A stretch of DNA of 64,000 nucleotides from Pseudomonas fragi (GCF_025426255.1 NZ_CP104861.1:3472001-3536000), one strand, 5' to 3'. Positions 36,553-46,783 are shown, counted from the stretch's first letter. A program made the numbers and translations. The notes: generated by a model not told the origin, from the letters alone.

Positions 36553-37884
36553 TTATGCCAGACCCCCCCATGAAAACTCTACGGTCGCACTGCGACCATC
36601 GGGTGCCCAACGCGCTGCAGGGCACAGTTGCCGTACCAAACTCACCCCACGCCCCGACAGACGGTCTAGATCAAGTGGTCTGGCCAGCACTTTGGCAACG
36701 TCAAAGCCCGCGCCACTGTCCTCGACCTGGACCAGCAAGCGACCACTATCCCCAATCGGCTCGACCTGCAACGACACCCGCACAAACCCGCTTTTGAGAG
36801 TCGCCAAACGCTCCTTGCGCTGCTGATAATAATGCGCGAACCCCTCTGTATCGCGCTTTAGCCGAGAGTCGAGGCCCAGCACTCCATGTTCCAGCGCGTT
36901 GCTGTAAAGCTCGGATAAAACGGCATGGATCACCGCACCTTGAGCCCGCAACCCGTGAACCTCCATCATCAATTGCAGTAAATAAGGCAGAGGGTTGAAC
37001 TGTCGCAGGGTTGGTGCCCGAAACTCGAAACTGGACGACCAGTCCAGCGGGCTGCATTGGCCGCTGTCGGAGTAGACGATAGCCGGCACACCGAAAGGCT
37101 GTGGTAATTGCGAGGTGATCTGCACCATGCTCACATCATCGCGGGCAAGGCCCTGAAAATCACGCAAGGCCTGTTCGACCTCGGCAATCAATTGCAGCGG
37201 ATGCCGATTGGCATCCAGCACCCGCTCCAGCCGCTCAACCCCGAACAACTGCTGATCCGGCCCACAGGTATCAATTACCCCGTCAGTCAATAAAAACACC
37301 TGATCCCCAGGCAGCATCGGCAATACCTGAGTGGCATGATCAAACACTTCGGCACGCAACACCCCCAGTGGCAGATGCTGCGAGGTCAATGCCGTGCGCT
37401 GCCCGTCGGATTGCAGATAGCCATCGGGCATGCCGCCATTCCAGACCTCGACACAGCGGCGCTGGGCACTGACGCACAGCAAGGCGGCGCAGCAGAACAT
37501 GTCCACCGGCAGGATGCGTTTGAGCTTGGAATTCATCTCCCGCAGGATTTCCGCCAGCCCGTAGCCCTTGGCCGTCATGCTGTAGAACACTTCAGCCAGG
37601 GGCATGGCACCAATAGCCGCGGGCAAGCCGTGGCCGGTAAAGTCGGCTAGCAGTAGATGGGTATCGCCTGACGGCGTATAGGCGGCCAGTAGCAAGTCGC
37701 CGTTAAACAAGGCATAGGGCGATTGCAGATAGCGGATATTAGGCGCATCCAGACAGCCCGAGTGCGCTACTCGGTCAAATACCGCCTTGGCCACCCGCTG
37801 CTCATTGAGCAGGTAGTCGTTGTGCTCGGCGATCAGGTCGCGCTGTTGCAAAACCGTCTGTTGCAGATGCCACAGACGCTCCAT
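36553..37884 (-). CDS. HsbR-like PP2C phosphatase/anti-sigma kinase lacking the receiver domain
   Basis: The 443-residue protein starts in a coiled-coil segment (MERLWHLQQTVLQQRDLIAE). A SpoIIE/PP2C phosphatase domain follows (about residues 45-265; metal-binding NGDLLL, ADFTGHG, LLTDGVID, ARDDVS), then a GHKL ATPase domain (about 305-443; ELYSNALEHG, VEDSGAGFD, GRGVSLVRQL). These are the middle and last domains of HsbR, which dephosphorylates or phosphorylates HsbA. HsbR of P. aeruginosa has a receiver domain first; here the hsbA stop lies directly upstream, leaving no room for one. Start at ATG 37884; a TTG overlapping the hsbA stop is possible. Confidence 0.82.
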   Translation of the reverse strand: MERLWHLQQTVLQQRDLIAEHNDYLLNEQRVAKAVFDRVAHSGCLDAPNIRYLQSPYALFNGDLLLAAYTPSGDTHLLLADFTGHGLPAAIGAMPLAEVFYSMTAKGYGLAEILREMNSKLKRILPVDMFCCAALLCVSAQRRCVEVWNGGMPDGYLQSDGQRTALTSQHLPLGVLRAEVFDHATQVLPMLPGDQVFLLTDGVIDTCGPDQQLFGVERLERVLDANRHPLQLIAEVEQALRDFQGLARDDVSMVQITSQLPQPFGVPAIVYSDSGQCSPLDWSSSFEFRAPTLRQFNPLPYLLQLMMEVHGLRAQGAVIHAVLSELYSNALEHGVLGLDSRLKRDTEGFAHYYQQRKERLATLKSGFVRVSLQVEPIGDSGRLLVQVEDSGAGFDVAKVLARPLDLDRLSGRGVSLVRQLCPAARWAPDGRSATVEFSWGGLA

Positions 37885-37892
37885 TGGGCTGC

Positions 37893-38198
37893 TCAATTGA
37901 TATCGAACAACTGGTCGAAGTTGGATGTGCCCAGAATTTTGCGCACATCCGGATTGCTGTTGACCACCCGGATATCAGACTCATCACCGCCTGCATATTC
38001 ACGCAGCAACAACAACATGCCCAACGCCGAACTGTCGAGGTAGGTCGCCTCTTTCAAGTCCACTACCACGCAGGCGGGCCGGGGATTCAGCTCCTCATAG
38101 GCATCACGAAACTCCTGATGCTTGGCGAAGTCGAACCGCCCCTTGATCGCAATTGTCAGCTTACGGCCATCTGCGGAGATTTCAGATGTCACTGCCAT
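37893..38198 (-). CDS. hsbA: HsbA-type STAS anti-sigma factor antagonist
   Basis: The 101-residue STAS protein has the phosphorylatable serine region TYLDSSALGMLLLL (Ser56/57). In P. aeruginosa unphosphorylated HsbA binds FlgM and so frees FliA, while the phosphorylated form acts with the HsbD cyclase. Here it starts the hsbA-PP2C-hptB set and has GGGAG before its ATG. The 139-base gap to fliJ contains a partial REP and no clear promoter. Confidence 0.85.
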   Translation of the reverse strand: MAVTSEISADGRKLTIAIKGRFDFAKHQEFRDAYEELNPRPACVVVDLKEATYLDSSALGMLLLLREYAGGDESDIRVVNSNPDVRKILGTSNFDQLFDIN

Positions 38199-38294
38199 AT
38201 GGATACTCCCGTGGTTGACCCAGCAACTATAGACGGTCTTGCGAACGAAAATGTGTAACCTCGTGCCTCGACAGCGGCTACAGATACTTCACCG

Positions 38295-38317
38295 AGGGAG
38301 CGAGCAGGCTCGCTCCC
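38295..38317. repeat. Single REP palindrome
   Basis: GGGAGCGAGC-AGGCTCGCTCCC: the two REP arms have collapsed into one short hairpin between fliJ and hsbA, preceded by the CGACAGCGGCTACAGATAC flank also found beside other copies. Confidence 0.7.
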
Positions 38318-38337
38318 ACAGGGGGCCTTAGTCTGGC

Positions 38338-38790
38338 TCAGTAAACTTCTTTACGCGGCAAGCGCTGGGACAGTTCATCCATCAATTTCTGTTCGCGCTT
38401 GTCTTCCAACTGGCGGGCTTCGTCGGCGTAGCGCTGGACCAGTTTGCGCAGACCCTCGACCCGGGCATAAGCGGCTTGCCAGGTCTCGCGGGCTTTATCG
38501 AGGTTGTTCTGATGCCACACCAGGCTCTGGCGCTGCTGGCCAACGGCAGTTTCCAGCTGGCCTAGAAAGTATTGATAGTTGCGCAACCATTGGCCCGACA
38601 CGCCCTGGCTGCCACGATCAACCCATTGCTCCTGGTATTCGCCACGGTAGTTTTCCAGATCCCCGAGCTTGCTGTTGGCCAGGTTGACCTGCCCTTGAAA
38701 GTGACCCAAGCGCTGGGCTGCAGCCTTTTCGGTCTTTTCGGCCATATCGACCACTGGCGCCAGGCGCGCCGCCCTTCCATCACCAACCAT
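38338..38790 (-). CDS. fliJ: FliJ, export ATPase stalk protein
   Basis: The 150-residue protein is almost wholly charged coiled coil (for example RAARLAPVVDMAEKTEKAAA and KLVQRYADEARQLEDKREQK), the shape of FliJ, which fits into the FliI hexamer and links it to FlhA. It follows fliI by six bases. Confidence 0.94.
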   Translation of the reverse strand: MVGDGRAARLAPVVDMAEKTEKAAAQRLGHFQGQVNLANSKLGDLENYRGEYQEQWVDRGSQGVSGQWLRNYQYFLGQLETAVGQQRQSLVWHQNNLDKARETWQAAYARVEGLRKLVQRYADEARQLEDKREQKLMDELSQRLPRKEVY

Positions 38791-38796
38791 GATCGA

Positions 38797-40155
38797 TTAA
38801 CCACCCGCTGCCGGCGCAAAGATGCTGCCCAGATGGCCGCCACTTTCGGCCAGGCTGATGTTGTCGTTCAGCCCTTGGCGCAGGTACGCCACCATCGCCG
38901 GTTGCAGGGAGATTGCGGTGTCGGTTTCGCGGTCGCCGCCCGGCACGTAGGCACCGACGCTGATCAAGTCCCGCGCCTGCTGGAAGCGCGACCACAGCTG
39001 TTTGAACTGCTGCGCCCGGCGCATGTGCTCTGCCGTCACCACCGACGGCATCACCCGGCTGATGGACGCTTCAATGTCGATGGCCGGGTAGTGCCCTTCT
39101 TCGGCCAAGCGCCGGGACAAGACGATATGGCCGTCGAGTACGCCTCGCGCCGAGTCGGCAATCGGATCCTGCTGGTCATCGCCTTCGGACAACACGGTAT
39201 AAAACGCGGTAATCGAACCACCACCCGCCTCGGCATTACCGGCACGCTCCACCAGCTTGGGCAGCTTGGCAAATACCGAAGGCGGATAGCCCTTGGTCGC
39301 AGGCGGCTCGCCAATGGCCAAGGCGATTTCCCGCTGGGCCTGGGCGAAGCGGGTCAGGGAGTCCATCAGCAACAGGACGTTCTTGCCCTTGTCGCGAAAA
39401 TATTCGGCAATCCGCGTGCAATACATGGCCGCACGCAACCGCATCAATGGCGCGTCATCGGCGGGCGACGCCACGACCACCGAGCGCTTGAGCCCTTCGG
39501 TACCAAGGATGTGCTCGATAAACTCCTTTACCTCACGGCCCCGCTCACCGATCAGACCGACCACGATAATGTCGGCCTCGGTAAAGCGGGTCATCATCCC
39601 CAACAGCACACTCTTGCCCACCCCTGTACCGGCAAACAGGCCCAAACGCTGGCCGCGCCCGACCGTCAACAAACCGTTGATGCTACGAATACCCACGTCC
39701 AGCGGCACGCTGATCGGATCGCGCTTGAGCGGGTTGATCGCGGGACCGTCCATTGGCACCCAGTCTTCGGCCTTCATCGGGCCTTTGCCGTCCAGCGCGC
39801 GCCCGGCGCCATCCAGCACCCGCCCGAGCATGCTCATGCCCATGGGCAAGCGGCCATTATCGGCCAGCGGCACCACCCGGGCGCCGGGGGCAATTCCGGC
39901 CACACTGCCCACGGGCATCAGGAAAATTTTGCCGCCGGAAAAGCCCATGACCTCGGCTTCGACTTCCACCGGGTGAAAGCTGTCGTCATTGATCACCAGG
40001 CAACGGCTGCCCATGGCAGCACGCAAGCCTTCAGCTTCAAGAGTCAGGCCGACCATGCGCAGCAAGCGCCCCTCGACCACTGGCTGCACGGGCAACGACA
40101 CGGCCGGGGCATAGGTGCTCAGGCGCTTGGCAAAGCTGGTGCGCTTAAGGTGCAT
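38797..40155 (-). CDS. fliI: FliI, flagellar export ATPase
   Basis: The 452-residue ATPase is of the F1-beta/type III class with the P loop AGTGVGKS at 175-182, Walker [21 protein letters not shown] in part, and the family start [17 protein letters not shown]. It powers unfolding and docking of export substrates. ATG 40155 overlaps the end of fliH by 11 bases; upstream in-frame codons lie inside fliH. Confidence 0.97.
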   Translation of the reverse strand: MHLKRTSFAKRLSTYAPAVSLPVQPVVEGRLLRMVGLTLEAEGLRAAMGSRCLVINDDSFHPVEVEAEVMGFSGGKIFLMPVGSVAGIAPGARVVPLADNGRLPMGMSMLGRVLDGAGRALDGKGPMKAEDWVPMDGPAINPLKRDPISVPLDVGIRSINGLLTVGRGQRLGLFAGTGVGKSVLLGMMTRFTEADIIVVGLIGERGREVKEFIEHILGTEGLKRSVVVASPADDAPLMRLRAAMYCTRIAEYFRDKGKNVLLLMDSLTRFAQAQREIALAIGEPPATKGYPPSVFAKLPKLVERAGNAEAGGGSITAFYTVLSEGDDQQDPIADSARGVLDGHIVLSRRLAEEGHYPAIDIEASISRVMPSVVTAEHMRRAQQFKQLWSRFQQARDLISVGAYVPGGDRETDTAISLQPAMVAYLRQGLNDNISLAESGGHLGSIFAPAAGG

Positions 40156-40903
40156 CGAGGTCGATTTCAATATCAGGCGCCGCCGGGTGCAGCGCCTGTT
40201 CGTGGAGTTGGTCAAACAACTGGCTCATGGCCTGCTTGACCCGAGTTTCGATGCTGGCATCGATCCGGCTGTGTTCGGTTTCAATGCGGCAGCCGCCGGG
40301 TTGCAAGCTGTCGTCTTCGACAATCCGCCAGTGCTCGTCATGGCGCTCGCGCAAGGCCTTGATCTGATCGAAATCCTGCGGATTGATAAACAGCCGGATA
40401 TTTTCGGCGCCCATCGGCAGCAGCTTCAGGCCTTCACGCAGCACTTTTTCGATCTGAGTGGAGTCGGTTTTCAGTTCGCGCTGTATCACTTGTCGGGTCA
40501 TATGTTCGACCAGCCCGACCATGGCTTTTTCCAGCTGTTGATCCTGCTCGGCAAGTGGCGCCAACAGGCTGCTCATCAAGCGCTCCAGGCTGGCGACCTT
40601 GGCGTTCAGAGCCACTTCTGCTTCCTGGCGGACCTTGAGCTGAGTGCTGTGAAAACCTTCTTTTTCACCAGTGGCGAAGCCTTCGTTGTAGGCCTCCTGA
40701 CGAATGCTTTCCAACTCTTCGAGGGTCAATGGCTGGACTTCATCCAGCGGCACTTCTTCCATCTCGACCGGCAGCTCTTCGACCGGCTCGGGTTCAGGCG
40801 CTTCGGGTTCGCGCCACGGGTCAAAGCTGGGCAGCCCCCATACATCGAAGGCGCCAACATCCTTGGCGCGGATCACATCACCGGGAGACTCGCCGCTGCT
40901 CAC
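40145..40903 (-). CDS. fliH: FliH, negative regulator of the export ATPase
   Basis: The 252-residue protein has a Pro/Glu-rich N-terminus ([20 protein letters not shown]), a central coiled coil, and a V-type ATPase E-subunit-like C-terminal domain (about residues 130-235). FliH dimers hold FliI and dock on FliN. Start is GTG 40903, immediately after the fliG stop. Confidence 0.94.
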   Translation of the reverse strand: MSSGESPGDVIRAKDVGAFDVWGLPSFDPWREPEAPEPEPVEELPVEMEEVPLDEVQPLTLEELESIRQEAYNEGFATGEKEGFHSTQLKVRQEAEVALNAKVASLERLMSSLLAPLAEQDQQLEKAMVGLVEHMTRQVIQRELKTDSTQIEKVLREGLKLLPMGAENIRLFINPQDFDQIKALRERHDEHWRIVEDDSLQPGGCRIETEHSRIDASIETRVKQAMSQLFDQLHEQALHPAAPDIEIDLDAP

Positions 40904-41929
40904 TTAGATCATCTCTTCGCCGCCCTTCCCGCCGAGAACAATTTCTCCGGCTTCGGCCATACGGCGGGCGATGGTGAGAATTTCCTTCTGCGCGGTTTCG
41001 ACATCGCTGACGCGTACCGGCCCCTTGGCTTCCAGATCGTCGCGCAGCAGCTCGGCAGCACGTTTGGACATGTTCTTGAAAATCTTTTCCTGCACGTTCT
41101 CGTCGGAGCCCTTGAGCGCCAGCACCAGCACGTCCGAAGATACCTCGCGCAGCAGCGCCTGAATGCCCCGGTCGTCAACGTCGGCCAAATTATTGAAGAC
41201 AAACATCAGGTCTTCGATCTGCCCGGACAGGTCTTCGTCGATATCGCGAATCGAGTCCATCAGTTGCGACTCCATCGAACTGTCGAGGAAGTTCATGATA
41301 TCGGCCGCCCGCTTCACGCCGCCCAGAGAGGTGCGGGCCGCATTGGAGTTGCCGGAGAACTGCTTCTCGAGGATCTGGTTCAGTTCCTTGAGCGCCGCCG
41401 GCTGCACGGTGTTCAGCGACGAGACCCGCAGGATGATGTCCAAACGCGCCTTTTGATCAAAGTGACCGAGCACTTCGCCCGCCTGATCCGGGTCAAGGTA
41501 GGCCACCACAATGGCTTGGATCTGCGGGTGCTCGAAGCGGATCACGTCGGCCACTGCCCGCGGTTCCATCCACTTCAAGCTGTCCAGGCCGCTGGTGTTG
41601 CCGCCCAGCAGAATACGGTCGATCAGACCATTGGCCTTGTCTTCGCCAAGGGCCGAGGTGAGCATTTTGCGGATGTAGCTGTCCGACCCGACGCCAAGGC
41701 TGGTCTGGTCGCCGACAATTTCGACGAACTCGCTCATCACCTGCTCGACCTGCTCACGGTGTACGTTGCGCATTTGCGCCATCGCCACACCGACCCGCTG
41801 AACCTCCTTGGGGCCCATATGCCGCAAAACTTGGGCCGCGTCGGTTTCGCCAAGCGACAGCAGCAAAATTGCCGCCTTGTCGACCCGGCTCAGTTTGGCG
41901 GCGGCGGCACGGTTATCACTCATCGGCAT
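40904..41929 (-). CDS. fliG: FliG, rotor switch protein
   Basis: The 341-residue protein has three armadillo-type domains; the C-terminal torque helix region reads MFVFNNLADVDDRGIQALLREV with the charged residues that face the stator. Two close ATGs (41929, 41923) both overlap the fliF stop. FliG binds FliF and FliM and transmits torque. Confidence 0.97.
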   Translation of the reverse strand: MPMSDNRAAAAKLSRVDKAAILLLSLGETDAAQVLRHMGPKEVQRVGVAMAQMRNVHREQVEQVMSEFVEIVGDQTSLGVGSDSYIRKMLTSALGEDKANGLIDRILLGGNTSGLDSLKWMEPRAVADVIRFEHPQIQAIVVAYLDPDQAGEVLGHFDQKARLDIILRVSSLNTVQPAALKELNQILEKQFSGNSNAARTSLGGVKRAADIMNFLDSSMESQLMDSIRDIDEDLSGQIEDLMFVFNNLADVDDRGIQALLREVSSDVLVLALKGSDENVQEKIFKNMSKRAAELLRDDLEAKGPVRVSDVETAQKEILTIARRMAEAGEIVLGGKGGEEMI

Positions 41930-43700
41930 TGATCCACTCTTTTACTACCTGGGCTACACGGCCCGGATCTTCAGCGACCAGACTCTTGATTGCATTCAAC
42001 TGGGCGTCATAGCCTTCGCTCGGGCTTGGCAACAGGATGCTTTGCGGGCCGCCGAGGCTGACACGGTCGTTACCCAACTCGCCATCCAGACCGCCCATAC
42101 CGCCCATTTCGGCATCGCTGCCAATACCTGCCGTTTGCTTGTTGCGGCCATGGCCGGTGATGTTGTTGAGCACCGGGCGCAACACACCAAACACCAGCAC
42201 CAGAATAAACAGCACGCCCAGTACTTGTTTGACCACATCCCAGAACCAGGGCTGCGAATAGAACGGAATATCGGCGATCACTTCAGCACGCTCGGTGGAG
42301 AACGGCACGTTGATCACACTGACGCTGTCGCCGCGACTGGCATCAAAGCCCACCGCGTCCTGTACCAAGCGGGTAAAGCGCGCCAGCTGATCGGTGCTCC
42401 ACGGCACCTGGGTGACTTCACCGTTGGCCGGGTTGACGCTGAGCTTGTCGTCGATCACCACCGCCACCGACAGGCGATTGACCCTGCCCTGCTGCTGCTT
42501 GGTGTGGCTGATGGAGCGGTCCAACTCAAAGTTGCGGGTCGATTGCGAGCGCTTGTCGGCCGGGTACGGGGCCAGCATCGGCTGACCGGTGCCCGGGTCC
42601 ATGATTTGCTGGCCGTTGGCATCGAGTAACGGCTGACCCGGCTGGATCATACCCGTGGCGCCAGCGCCCCGACCGGCTTGCTGCGGGGCTGTGGCCGGGC
42701 TCGGCGGCTGGTTGCTCAAGGCTCCGGGCACCCCTTGCGGGCCGTTGCTGGCAGTACGCTGCTCGCTGGTCGATTGCTCGCTGCGCAGGGCCGGTTGATC
42801 GGGGTTGAACTGCTCGGAGGTGGACTCGACTGCACTGAAATCCACATCGGCCGACACTTCGGCCTTGTAGCGGTCATTACCCAGCACCGGCTGCAGAATG
42901 TTGTGCACACGCTGGGTCAGCATGCCTTCCATGCGGCGGCTGTAATCGAACTGCTTGCCAGCCATGGTCAATTCGGAATTTTCGCCCTGATCCGAGAGCA
43001 GGTTGCCTTTTTGGTCGACGACGGTGATCTGCGACTTGCTCAACTCCGGCACGCTGGTGGCCACCAGATTGACAATCGCCAGTACCTGGCCAGGCTCCAG
43101 CGAGCGGCCTGCGTACAGCTCAACCAGTACCGAAGCGCTGGGCCTGCGCTCATCGCGCACAAACACCGAGCTTTTAGGGATGGCCAAGTGAACCCTGGCG
43201 CCCTTGACGTTATTGAGGCTGGAAATGGTGCGCGCCAGTTCGCCTTCCAGACCACGGCGATAGCGCGTGGCTTCCATAAACTGGCTGGTACCCAGGCCCT
43301 GGTCCTTGTCGAGAATCTCAAAACCGATATTGCCATCAGTCGGCTTGACGCCTGCGGCGGCGAGCTTGAGCCGTGCACGGGAGATGTCATCGGCCTTGAC
43401 CAGCAAGGCACCCGAGTTGGGTTCAACGGTGTAGGTAATATCTGCAGCGGCCAGGGTTTCCATGACCTGCTTGGCATCCATACCGGCCAGGCTGCCATAC
43501 AGCGGCCGGTAATCGGGCTGCTGCGACCACAACACCACGGCAAAACCAATCGCCACGCTCGCCGCCAGGCCGACCATCAGGCCGACCTGACGCAGCATGG
43601 TCATATCAGCCAGATTATCGAGGAAGGACAGGCCAAACAGCGACGACTTGCCGCCTGAGCCTGCTGGGGCCGGAACGTTATCCGGGAGTGCATCTGCCAT
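41916..43700 (-). CDS. fliF: FliF, MS-ring protein
   Basis: The 594-residue protein has two membrane helices (about residues 33-53 and 455-475) around a periplasmic part with ring-building motifs (YSRRMEGMLTQRVHNILQPV). The C-terminal cytoplasmic tail binds FliG (YDAQLNAIKSLVAEDPGRVAQ..). It forms the MS ring, the first structure of the basal body. Confidence 0.97.
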   Translation of the reverse strand: MADALPDNVPAPAGSGGKSSLFGLSFLDNLADMTMLRQVGLMVGLAASVAIGFAVVLWSQQPDYRPLYGSLAGMDAKQVMETLAAADITYTVEPNSGALLVKADDISRARLKLAAAGVKPTDGNIGFEILDKDQGLGTSQFMEATRYRRGLEGELARTISSLNNVKGARVHLAIPKSSVFVRDERRPSASVLVELYAGRSLEPGQVLAIVNLVATSVPELSKSQITVVDQKGNLLSDQGENSELTMAGKQFDYSRRMEGMLTQRVHNILQPVLGNDRYKAEVSADVDFSAVESTSEQFNPDQPALRSEQSTSEQRTASNGPQGVPGALSNQPPSPATAPQQAGRGAGATGMIQPGQPLLDANGQQIMDPGTGQPMLAPYPADKRSQSTRNFELDRSISHTKQQQGRVNRLSVAVVIDDKLSVNPANGEVTQVPWSTDQLARFTRLVQDAVGFDASRGDSVSVINVPFSTERAEVIADIPFYSQPWFWDVVKQVLGVLFILVLVFGVLRPVLNNITGHGRNKQTAGIGSDAEMGGMGGLDGELGNDRVSLGGPQSILLPSPSEGYDAQLNAIKSLVAEDPGRVAQVVKEWINADE

Positions 43701-43715
43701 GACTTTATATCGCCC

Positions 43716-44048
43716 TTAAACCGGCATCTGCATGATGTCTTGGTACGCCTGAACCAGCTTGTTACGCACTTGGGTCAAGGCCTGGAAAGAAACGCTGGCC
43801 TTCTGGGAAGCAATCATCACGTCAGTCAGATCGACGCCACTCTTGCCGATTTCGAACGCATTCGACAACTGGCTCGACGCCTGCTGGGTTTCGCTGACCT
43901 TGTTGATCGCATTGCCGAGCATGTCGGAGAAGCTGCTGGCACCCGCTTCGGGAGCGGCCTGCACAGCCGATTTCGGCTGAGCCATGGCGTCCATCTGCAT
44001 GGCCCGCATGTCCAACATCAATCGATTAAATTCAATACCTTGGCTCAT
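43716..44048 (-). CDS. fliE: FliE, MS ring-rod junction protein
   Basis: The 110-residue protein matches the FliE family (start [19 protein letters not shown]-terminal [25 protein letters not shown]). It joins rod to MS ring. GGAGG eight bases before ATG 44048 decides the start. First gene of fliEFGHIJ, under a near-perfect sigma-54 promoter. Confidence 0.96.
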   Translation of the reverse strand: MSQGIEFNRLMLDMRAMQMDAMAQPKSAVQAAPEAGASSFSDMLGNAINKVSETQQASSQLSNAFEIGKSGVDLTDVMIASQKASVSFQALTQVRNKLVQAYQDIMQMPV

Positions 44049-44108
44049 GGACAACTGCCTCCGACGACCCGCAATTTTTTGACACTTTCACAGCGCATAC
44101 CGAGGTGT

Positions 44109-44124
44109 AGCAACAAGAGTGCCA
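44109..44124 (-). promoter_or_regulatory. Sigma-54 promoter of the fliE operon
   Basis: Minus-strand TGGCAC-TCTTG-TTGCT is an exact match to the -24/-12 consensus, giving a leader of about 50 bases before fliE. In P. aeruginosa this promoter depends on RpoN and FleQ. Confidence 0.88.
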
Positions 44125-44188
44125 GCTCTTTGTCGTTCTATAACAATTAACGTTACAAAACGTCGCAGGTAAAGAGTCAATCAACTAT

Positions 44189-44272
44189 GTGGGAGCGAGC
44201 CTGCTCGCGAAGGCATCACCATATGCACCTGATAAACCGCTGCGCTTGCATAGCGAGCAGGCTCGCTCCCAC
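44189..44272. repeat. REPIN between fleR and fliE
   Basis: Inverted GTGGGAGCGAGCCTGCTCGC arms around a loop of about 40 bases, placed between the fleR stop and the fliE promoter. Confidence 0.85.
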
Positions 44273-44291
44273 AAAAAAAAGGGCCGACCTG

Positions 44292-45665
44292 TCAGCTCGA
44301 TGCAAACAGATAGGCCTCAACATCCATCCCCGCATCGCGCATCTGCGCCAGCTTGTAGCGCAGGGTACGCGGGCTGATACCCAGCCGCTCGGAGGCTTCC
44401 TTGCGGCGGCCGCGCTCGGCCCGCAGGGTGTCGATGATCATCTGAAACTCTCGGCGGCGCAGGTCGTCGCCCAATCCGCCGGGCGATTCCGGCATTTCAA
44501 CCGCTAACGGCGGCAATGGCGCGCAGGCCACAGGCCCGGCCAGGCAAAAATCTGCCGCCTCGATCAATCCGCGCTGCTGCAGGATCAACGCACGTTGAAT
44601 GGCGTTATCCAGCTCACGCACATTGCCAGGCCACGGGTAAGTACTCAGGCACGCCTTGGCATCCGCGGAAAACCCCACCGCCGTGTGCTTCATTTTGCTG
44701 ATGTATTTAGCCAGCAAGCGCTCGGCCAGCGGCAGGATATCGGCAGTGCGCTCGCGCAAAGGGCGCCAGGCCAGCGGAAACACCGAAAGACGGTAGTACA
44801 AATCTTCCCTGAAGCGCCCCGCCGCCACTTCGCCCGCCAGATCGCGGTTGGTGGTCGCCACCACGCGGATATCCAGCACGATCGGCTTGCGCCCGCCAAC
44901 CCGCTCCACTTCACGCTCTTGCAACACGCGCAGCAATTTGGCCTGCAGACCCAGCGGCATTTCGGAAATTTCGTCGAGCAGCAAGGTGCCGCCATCCGCC
45001 TGCTCGAACTTGCCCGCCTGGGCTGCAATGGCGCCAGTAAACGAGCCTTTTTCATGACCGAACAACGTGGCTTCAAGCATGTTGTCGGGGATGGCTGCGC
45101 AGTTGATCGCCACAAACGGCTGATTGACCCGATGGGAGTGCTGGTGGATATAGCGCGCCAGCACCTCTTTACCAGTGCCCGACTCGCCCGAGATCAGCAC
45201 CGTTGCGTCACTGCGGGCCACCCTTGCTGCCAGCTCCAGCAGTTGCGCGCTGGCCGGCTCCACCGCCACCGGACCTTCAGTGTCCGCCACCCCTAGACTG
45301 CCCAGGGCATGGCGGGCCACCAGATCGAGCAGGGCCTTGGGCTCAAACGGCTTGACCAGATAGTCCACCGCGCCCTGACGCATTGCATCCACGGCACGCT
45401 CCACGGCGCCGTGAGCCGTCATCAGCAACACCGGCAATTGCGGCTGACTGCTGCGCAGGCGGGCAAGCAGTTGATGGCCATCCATGCCCGGCATGTTGAC
45501 ATCGCTGATCACCAGGCTGAATGACTCCAGGGCGACTGCCGCCAGCGCTTCCTCGCCCGAACTGACGGCCCGAAACCCATGCCCGGCCAACAACAAAGTG
45601 TCCGCCAAGGCCTCGCGCAATGCATGGTCGTCCTCGACCAGCAGCACGTTAATTCGCATCACCAT
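44292..45665 (-). CDS. fleR: FleR, sigma-54-dependent flagellar response regulator
   Basis: The 457-residue protein has a receiver (phospho-Asp55 in VISDVNMPG), an AAA+ domain (Walker A GESGTGKE at 160-167) and a Fis-type helix-turn-helix (GRRKEASERLGISPRTLRYK in part). The sigma-54 contact loop reads GSFTGA, a serine variant of GAFTGA. FleR, phosphorylated by FleS, turns on hook, ring and hook-filament junction genes (flgF operon and others). ATG overlaps the fleS stop. Confidence 0.96.
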   Translation of the reverse strand: MVMRINVLLVEDDHALREALADTLLLAGHGFRAVSSGEEALAAVALESFSLVISDVNMPGMDGHQLLARLRSSQPQLPVLLMTAHGAVERAVDAMRQGAVDYLVKPFEPKALLDLVARHALGSLGVADTEGPVAVEPASAQLLELAARVARSDATVLISGESGTGKEVLARYIHQHSHRVNQPFVAINCAAIPDNMLEATLFGHEKGSFTGAIAAQAGKFEQADGGTLLLDEISEMPLGLQAKLLRVLQEREVERVGGRKPIVLDIRVVATTNRDLAGEVAAGRFREDLYYRLSVFPLAWRPLRERTADILPLAERLLAKYISKMKHTAVGFSADAKACLSTYPWPGNVRELDNAIQRALILQQRGLIEAADFCLAGPVACAPLPPLAVEMPESPGGLGDDLRRREFQMIIDTLRAERGRRKEASERLGISPRTLRYKLAQMRDAGMDVEAYLFASS

Positions 45666-46783
45666 CAGTTTGCCTCCGCCACACCGGGAATCAGCGGTAA
45701 ACAGAGCAAGGCGCAGGTGCCACGCCCCAGCCGCGAACGTAATTGCAACTGACCCTGATGCGCTCGCACCACGGCATTGACCACCGCCAGCCCAAGGCCG
45801 GTGCCGGTGGCTTTGGTGGTAAAAAACGGCTCACCCAAGCGCGCCAGAACCTTGGGCTCAATACCACTGCCGCTGTCACTGACACACAACCGCAGACTGT
45901 TGTCACGACGGTACAAGTGGACTTTGAGCCGCACCTGCGCGGCACCGGTTTGCAGGGCGTTTTCGATCAAGTTCAGCAGCGCACCGACCAAGGTGTCGCG
46001 ATTACACAGCAACTGCCCTGTATAGGCGTCGCACTGCCAGCGTATTTCGACGCCCTGGACATGGGTTTGCGCTGCGGCCTGCAGGGTTTGCATCAGGACT
46101 TTGGGAGTAACCCGATCGGTCAGCGGTAGTTCGCCACGGGCAAACACCAGCATGTCACGCACCTGATGTTCAAGCTCGTGCAGACGCTCCTTGAGGCGCC
46201 CGGCAAAGCGCTGCTGGGTTTCTACCGGCAGTGCCTGCTCGGTCAAGTGACTGGCGTAAATCAGCGCGGCCGAAAGCGGCGTACGAATCTGGTGAGCCAG
46301 GGAAGCAACCATCCGCCCCAGCGAAGACAGGCGTTCATGGCGGGCAAGCTGGTCTTGCAGGCGCCGGGTTTCTGTCAGGTCGTTGAGCAACACCAGTTGC
46401 CCCGGCTCTGCGTCCAATGAACGTGTAGCGATCGACAGTCGCCGGCCGTCCTTCAAGGAGACTTCGTGACCATCGTCTTCGCGGGGTGCAAAGCAGCGGG
46501 CAATCACATGGCGCCACAACTCGCCTTCCAGAGGGAGCCCCAGCAGCTCGCAGGCCGCAGGGTTGGCCTCGCGCACCCGGCCGCGATCATCAATCACGAT
46601 GACCCCGCCGGGCAGCAGATCAAGGAGGTTTTGCAGGCGATTGGCCAGCCGCTCTTTTTCCGCCAGCTCGGCCATGCGCTGCGCGCTGACCACGGCCAAC
46701 TCGCCCGCAAGCTCAGAGACACGAGCTTCGAGCAGGCTGTAGGGATCAGGGACAGAGGACAGTTGGATGGCGGCTTGAGACAT
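45665..46783 (-). CDS. fleS: FleS, flagellar sensor histidine kinase
   Basis: The 372-residue kinase is soluble: no membrane segment is seen. It has a PAS domain (about residues 48-135, LLPGGVIVIDDRGRVREANP), a HisKA domain with His164 (SLGRMVASLAHQIRTPLSA), and an HATPase with ALLNLIENALQTG and GTGLGLAVVN. It phosphorylates FleR; the signal is unknown. A sigma-54 element precedes it. Confidence 0.96.
   Translation of the reverse strand: MSQAAIQLSSVPDPYSLLEARVSELAGELAVVSAQRMAELAEKERLANRLQNLLDLLPGGVIVIDDRGRVREANPAACELLGLPLEGELWRHVIARCFAPREDDGHEVSLKDGRRLSIATRSLDAEPGQLVLLNDLTETRRLQDQLARHERLSSLGRMVASLAHQIRTPLSAALIYASHLTEQALPVETQQRFAGRLKERLHELEHQVRDMLVFARGELPLTDRVTPKVLMQTLQAAAQTHVQGVEIRWQCDAYTGQLLCNRDTLVGALLNLIENALQTGAAQVRLKVHLYRRDNSLRLCVSDSGSGIEPKVLARLGEPFFTTKATGTGLGLAVVNAVVRAHQGQLQLRSRLGRGTCALLCLPLIPGVAEAN

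Noticed and set aside
40115..41932. Very long open frames on the plus strand opposite fliG, fliI and fliPQR (for example 605, 555 and 534 codons)
   Set aside because: They are mirror frames of GC-rich genes on the minus strand. Their products are His/Gln/Arg-rich without domains, and the minus-strand genes are certain.
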